Of a DNA stretch of 43,880 bases, positions 41,892 through 43,880 are shown piece after piece (the stretch's first letter is position 1; every line of letters starts with the position of its first letter). The stretch comes from an uncultured Clostridia bacterium (GTDB lineage Bacteria; Bacillota; Clostridia; Christensenellales; UBA1242), in assembly GCA_947053595.1 (NCBI GenBank), contig CAMRSX010000011.1:1-43880 (forward strand). Reading direction: 5' to 3'. The translations under genes and the position numbers were made by a program. The notes beneath the pieces are model-generated. The model was not told where the DNA came from. It did not search any database and worked only from the letters and a program-made list of their open reading frames with translations.

Positions 41892-41920
41892 AGAAGCTGA
41901 GCAAAATGCTCAGTTTTTTG
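41892..41920 (+). terminator. Rho-independent terminator of the nfeD-SPFH operon
   Basis: CTGAGCA pairs with TGCTCAG around AAA and is followed by six T. Confidence 0.85.
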
Positions 41921-41931
41921 TTTAAAAGGTT

Positions 41932-41959
41932 TTGCGTAATGTTTTTAAAATGATATAAT
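41932..41959 (+). promoter_or_regulatory. Promoter of the divergent HD-domain gene
   Basis: TTGCGT (41932-41937), a 16-base spacer and TATAAT (41954-41959) with an extended -10 TG. Confidence 0.75.
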
Positions 41960-41986
41960 AATATTATAGGAAAGTGGAGGTTTGTT

Positions 41987-42556
41987 ATGAAAAAATTGTT
42001 TGAGGTTGTTAATCGTTTGGCACTTGAGGAAATTGAAAAGTTTAGTGCGCCATCTCATGTGAATTATGACATTGCACAAGAGAAAGGTGTTGAACTTGCC
42101 AAGGCACTGGGGGCAAATGTTGACCTTGTGAAATTGGGTTGTGCGCTTATGGACATCAAACTTGGTGAGTGCTTCAAAGAAAAGTGCCCACCTGAGCATA
42201 TCAAGAGAGGAATGGCTTATGCCAAGAAGATTTTGGAAGAGAACGGAGTGGATGAAAAGACAAAAGAACTTCTTTTGAATTGTGTTGAGGCACATCATGG
42301 CGGAGCACCATACAAGAGTTTGGAAGCTGAAATTTGCGCAAATGCAGATTGCTATCGTTTCATTCATCCAAGAGGGGTGATTGCATCTGTTCAAAATTCA
42401 ATGACGCTTGGGCAAAGTTTTGACGGAGCAGTTTCTTTTGTGCTTGCAAAGTTGGAAGAAAAGCACAACATTTTGTCTTTGGAAATTTGCAAGAAAGAGC
42501 TTGAGCCATATTATGAGCCAATGAAAAAGATGCTTGAAGAGGCTAAGAAGATTTAA
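41987..42556 (+). CDS. Divergent HD-superfamily protein
   Basis: The 189-residue soluble protein resembles small HD phosphohydrolases of the YedJ type. An N-terminal helix contains H and D residues (S-H-V-N-Y-D), a second helix reads C-A-L-M-D-I-K where the family has L-L-H-D-I-G, P-P-E-H-I-K-R-G-M follows, and then come an A-H-H-G-G pair and a terminal A-D-C-Y-R-F. The histidine of the defining HD doublet is Met here, so metal binding is probably altered and activity uncertain. Other His and Asp ligands are retained. HD proteins hydrolyse phosphate esters of nucleotides. It is monocistronic, with a strong AGTGGAGG site, its own promoter, and a bidirectional terminator behind it. Confidence 0.65.
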   Translation: MKKLFEVVNRLALEEIEKFSAPSHVNYDIAQEKGVELAKALGANVDLVKLGCALMDIKLGECFKEKCPPEHIKRGMAYAKKILEENGVDEKTKELLLNCVEAHHGGAPYKSLEAEICANADCYRFIHPRGVIASVQNSMTLGQSFDGAVSFVLAKLEEKHNILSLEICKKELEPYYEPMKKMLEEAKKI

Positions 42557-42595
42557 TAAAAAACTGGGCGTAACGGCTATAAATTTTGAAACTAG

Positions 42596-42633
42596 TAAAA
42601 AAATACTTTATCTATTTTGATAAAGTATTTTTT
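42596..42633. terminator. Bidirectional rho-independent terminator
   Basis: A perfect stem, AAAAAATACTTTATC with GATAAAGTATTTTTT around TATTTT, between convergent genes. Confidence 0.85.
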
Positions 42634-42648
42634 ATTGTTGAGATAATA

Positions 42649-43710
42649 CTATGTGTTGTTTTTCTCATCGTGTGCGCCTAAATGCAAATTTTTATTATTC
42701 CACAATGTAGTAGGATTTTTAGTTAAACTTGTCGAGAAGATTAGAGTTTTGCTTATTTCAAAATGCACATCTTCTGGATTGTCGTAAGGCTCACTAATCA
42801 TACCAAACTTTTTATAAAGGTTAATTGCTTGTGCATTATCTTCTTCATCCGTGTAAAGCCTTAAAGTTTCAAACCCAAGTTGTCTTGCATAGTGGATAGT
42901 AAACTCCAAGATTTTAGTAGCATATCCTTTATGTCTTTCATTTTCTAGGACACCAAACCAACCAAGCCATGCGTCTTTTGGATATGCCTTGTAAGCATAT
43001 AAACCACTGATACCAATATATCTGTTATTATCCTTTACAAGCCAATATTTTTGTAAGGATTGATGGCTGGGAGCACTATTATTGACCGTTTCTTTCAAAT
43101 CTTCACTACCATTTTCAAGTGGGAAAATTTCATGCTGAATCTTTATTGCTTTTTCAATATTATCCTTGCTTACTAACTCAAAATCAATATTATAACCTCT
43201 TATTTCTTTAAAGTCTTTGCATCCATGGAAACAAACAAGTAAAAAGTTTATAAATGCTTGTTTGTCGAAAGCTCCATGATACATAGAATAATAATACTGC
43301 CCCAAATATTCAAATTCAAAATCAGCAAGAGTAAATCCATTTCTTTTATAAAAGTTTATTCGTCTTGTTTGTATATCATTTTCGGAAATGGGCTTTTCAA
43401 CGCATAATACTTTTGTTTTGTTTTTAAACAAGTCATCAATCTTTTTCAATACTTGAGACCCGTAGTTTTTGTTTCTTTCATTTTTGTCTATAGCCAAGTA
43501 TATTATATATGCATATTTACCTGATACACTAACATAAGAAAAACCAATTAACTTGCCCTCTTTAAAAACTCCTAACAGCCTGCTGTTTGGAGCTTTTAAA
43601 TTTTCAACATCTTCAAAATCCATTCTTTCACTTTCTGGGAATGAATCTATATAAATACGTTTTATGTTCTCTGTATATTGAGACTTGGGTGTTATATTTA
43701 ATAATTTCAA
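42649..43710 (-). CDS. Tandem-GNAT acetyltransferase
   Basis: The 353-residue protein contains two GNAT domains. The first (about 1-160) has the fold pattern, but its acetyl-CoA loop reads R-N-K-N-Y-G, lacking the first Gly of R-x-x-G-x-G/A. The second (about 170-330) has the canonical R-H-K-G-Y-A-T and a Y-K-K-F-G-M end. The second domain is therefore the likely catalyst and the first may bind substrate, although either could be active. GNAT proteins transfer acetyl groups to amines such as antibiotics, polyamines or N-termini. The start is a TTG nine bases after AAGGAG. Codons are richer in A/T than in the genes to the left, and the position beside the window edge suggests an accessory gene. 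No substrate can be inferred. Confidence 0.8.
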   Translation of the reverse strand: MKLLNITPKSQYTENIKRIYIDSFPESERMDFEDVENLKAPNSRLLGVFKEGKLIGFSYVSVSGKYAYIIYLAIDKNERNKNYGSQVLKKIDDLFKNKTKVLCVEKPISENDIQTRRINFYKRNGFTLADFEFEYLGQYYYSMYHGAFDKQAFINFLLVCFHGCKDFKEIRGYNIDFELVSKDNIEKAIKIQHEIFPLENGSEDLKETVNNSAPSHQSLQKYWLVKDNNRYIGISGLYAYKAYPKDAWLGWFGVLENERHKGYATKILEFTIHYARQLGFETLRLYTDEEDNAQAINLYKKFGMISEPYDNPEDVHFEISKTLIFSTSLTKNPTTLWNNKNLHLGAHDEKNNT

Positions 43711-43803
43711 CTTTATTTACTCCTTAATTTAATAATAGCATAAACATATCGTCTTTGTATTAAAATTAATCAAATATTTTAAAATTTTTTTATTTGGCAT
43801 TTA

Positions 43804-43862
43804 GGCGTGTGCTTGTCTTGATACAAGTGGCTCGGCTTCGCCTCGCCAGACAAGCACACGCC
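43804..43862. repeat. GC-rich 15-bp perfect inverted repeat (59-base hairpin)
   Basis: GGCGTGTGCTTGTCT (43804-43818) is exactly complementary to 43848-43862. The inner part holds a further GGC..GGC / GCC..GCC pairing. It is far more GC-rich than its surroundings and is not followed by a T run in either direction, so it does not look like an ordinary terminator. It may be a mobile-element end, a dispersed palindromic repeat or a structured RNA. Confidence 0.6.
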
Positions 43863-43880
43863 ACAAACTCAATTTTGTTG

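Noticed and set aside
43804..43862. Integron attC site or ordinary terminator
   Set aside because: No attC core (RYYYAAC/GTTRRRY) at the ends, no integron cassettes around it, and no T run after the stem.
1..43880. CRISPR array, rRNA genes, complete insertion sequence, TGA recoding
   Set aside because: No regularly spaced exact repeats with unique spacers, no rRNA-like sequence and no transposase were seen; TGA ends several well-recognised genes at the expected length.

Overview
The window is AT-rich DNA from a low-GC Gram-positive bacterium of the Firmicutes/Clostridia type, probably an uncultured gut lineage. The evidence is strong AAGGAG ribosome binding sites, TTGnnn-17-TATAAT promoters (often with an extended -10), a recJ-rel-hemZ run, an rpsO-pnp pair, many Cys-anchored lipoproteins, and DUF5722-type surface proteins. 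TGA is used as an ordinary stop codon. The exact taxon cannot be read from the sequence.

Region 1 (1-5760) looks like an accessory island. It holds a large multidomain protein cut by the window edge, a small coiled-coil protein, and the C-terminal half of a tyrosine recombinase whose N-terminus is gone. A tight operon follows, encoding a phosphoribosyltransferase-like protein, a DprA/SLOG-like Rossmann protein and a HAD hydrolase. The island ends against the 3' end of a tRNA-Leu(CAA) gene, a typical integration position for tyrosine recombinases.

Region 2 (5850-17720) is mostly housekeeping. It has a gluzincin-type metallopeptidase, an unrecognised 492-aa protein, recJ, a long RelA/SpoT homologue whose HD hydrolase residues are lost while the synthetase looks intact, hemZ, rpsO with a possible leader RNA, and pnp.

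Region 3 (17830-40110) is an extracellular lipoprotein region. Three DUF5722 (TIM-barrel, glycoside-hydrolase-like) lipoproteins occur with a secreted metallophosphoesterase, two beta-helix/Ig-like lipoproteins and a SASA-type carbohydrate acetylesterase beside the remnant of a second one. It also holds two very large one-piece MacB-like ABC transporters. One three-gene module (ABC transporter on the minus strand, then divergent DUF5722 lipoprotein and beta-helix lipoprotein) occurs twice, at 23994-31179 and 32778-40065. The two ABC genes share an exactly identical 510-bp stretch over the ATPase core. The beta-helix lipoprotein of the first copy carries a G8 run in its signal-peptide codons that puts it out of frame by one base. 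Its paralogue is intact, so this is either a phase-variable switch in the OFF state or a homopolymer error. An Ig-like repeat of about 110 residues, which I do not recognise as a named family, recurs in three proteins here. I infer a surface glycan-handling and adhesion locus that is diversifying by duplication, gene conversion and possibly slippage.

Region 4 (40110-43880) holds an NfeD-like protein with a long basic tail followed by a stomatin/SPFH protein, a divergent HD-domain protein, and a tandem-GNAT protein on the minus strand. The right edge carries a 15-bp perfect inverted repeat. No CRISPR array, rRNA or intact transposase was seen.
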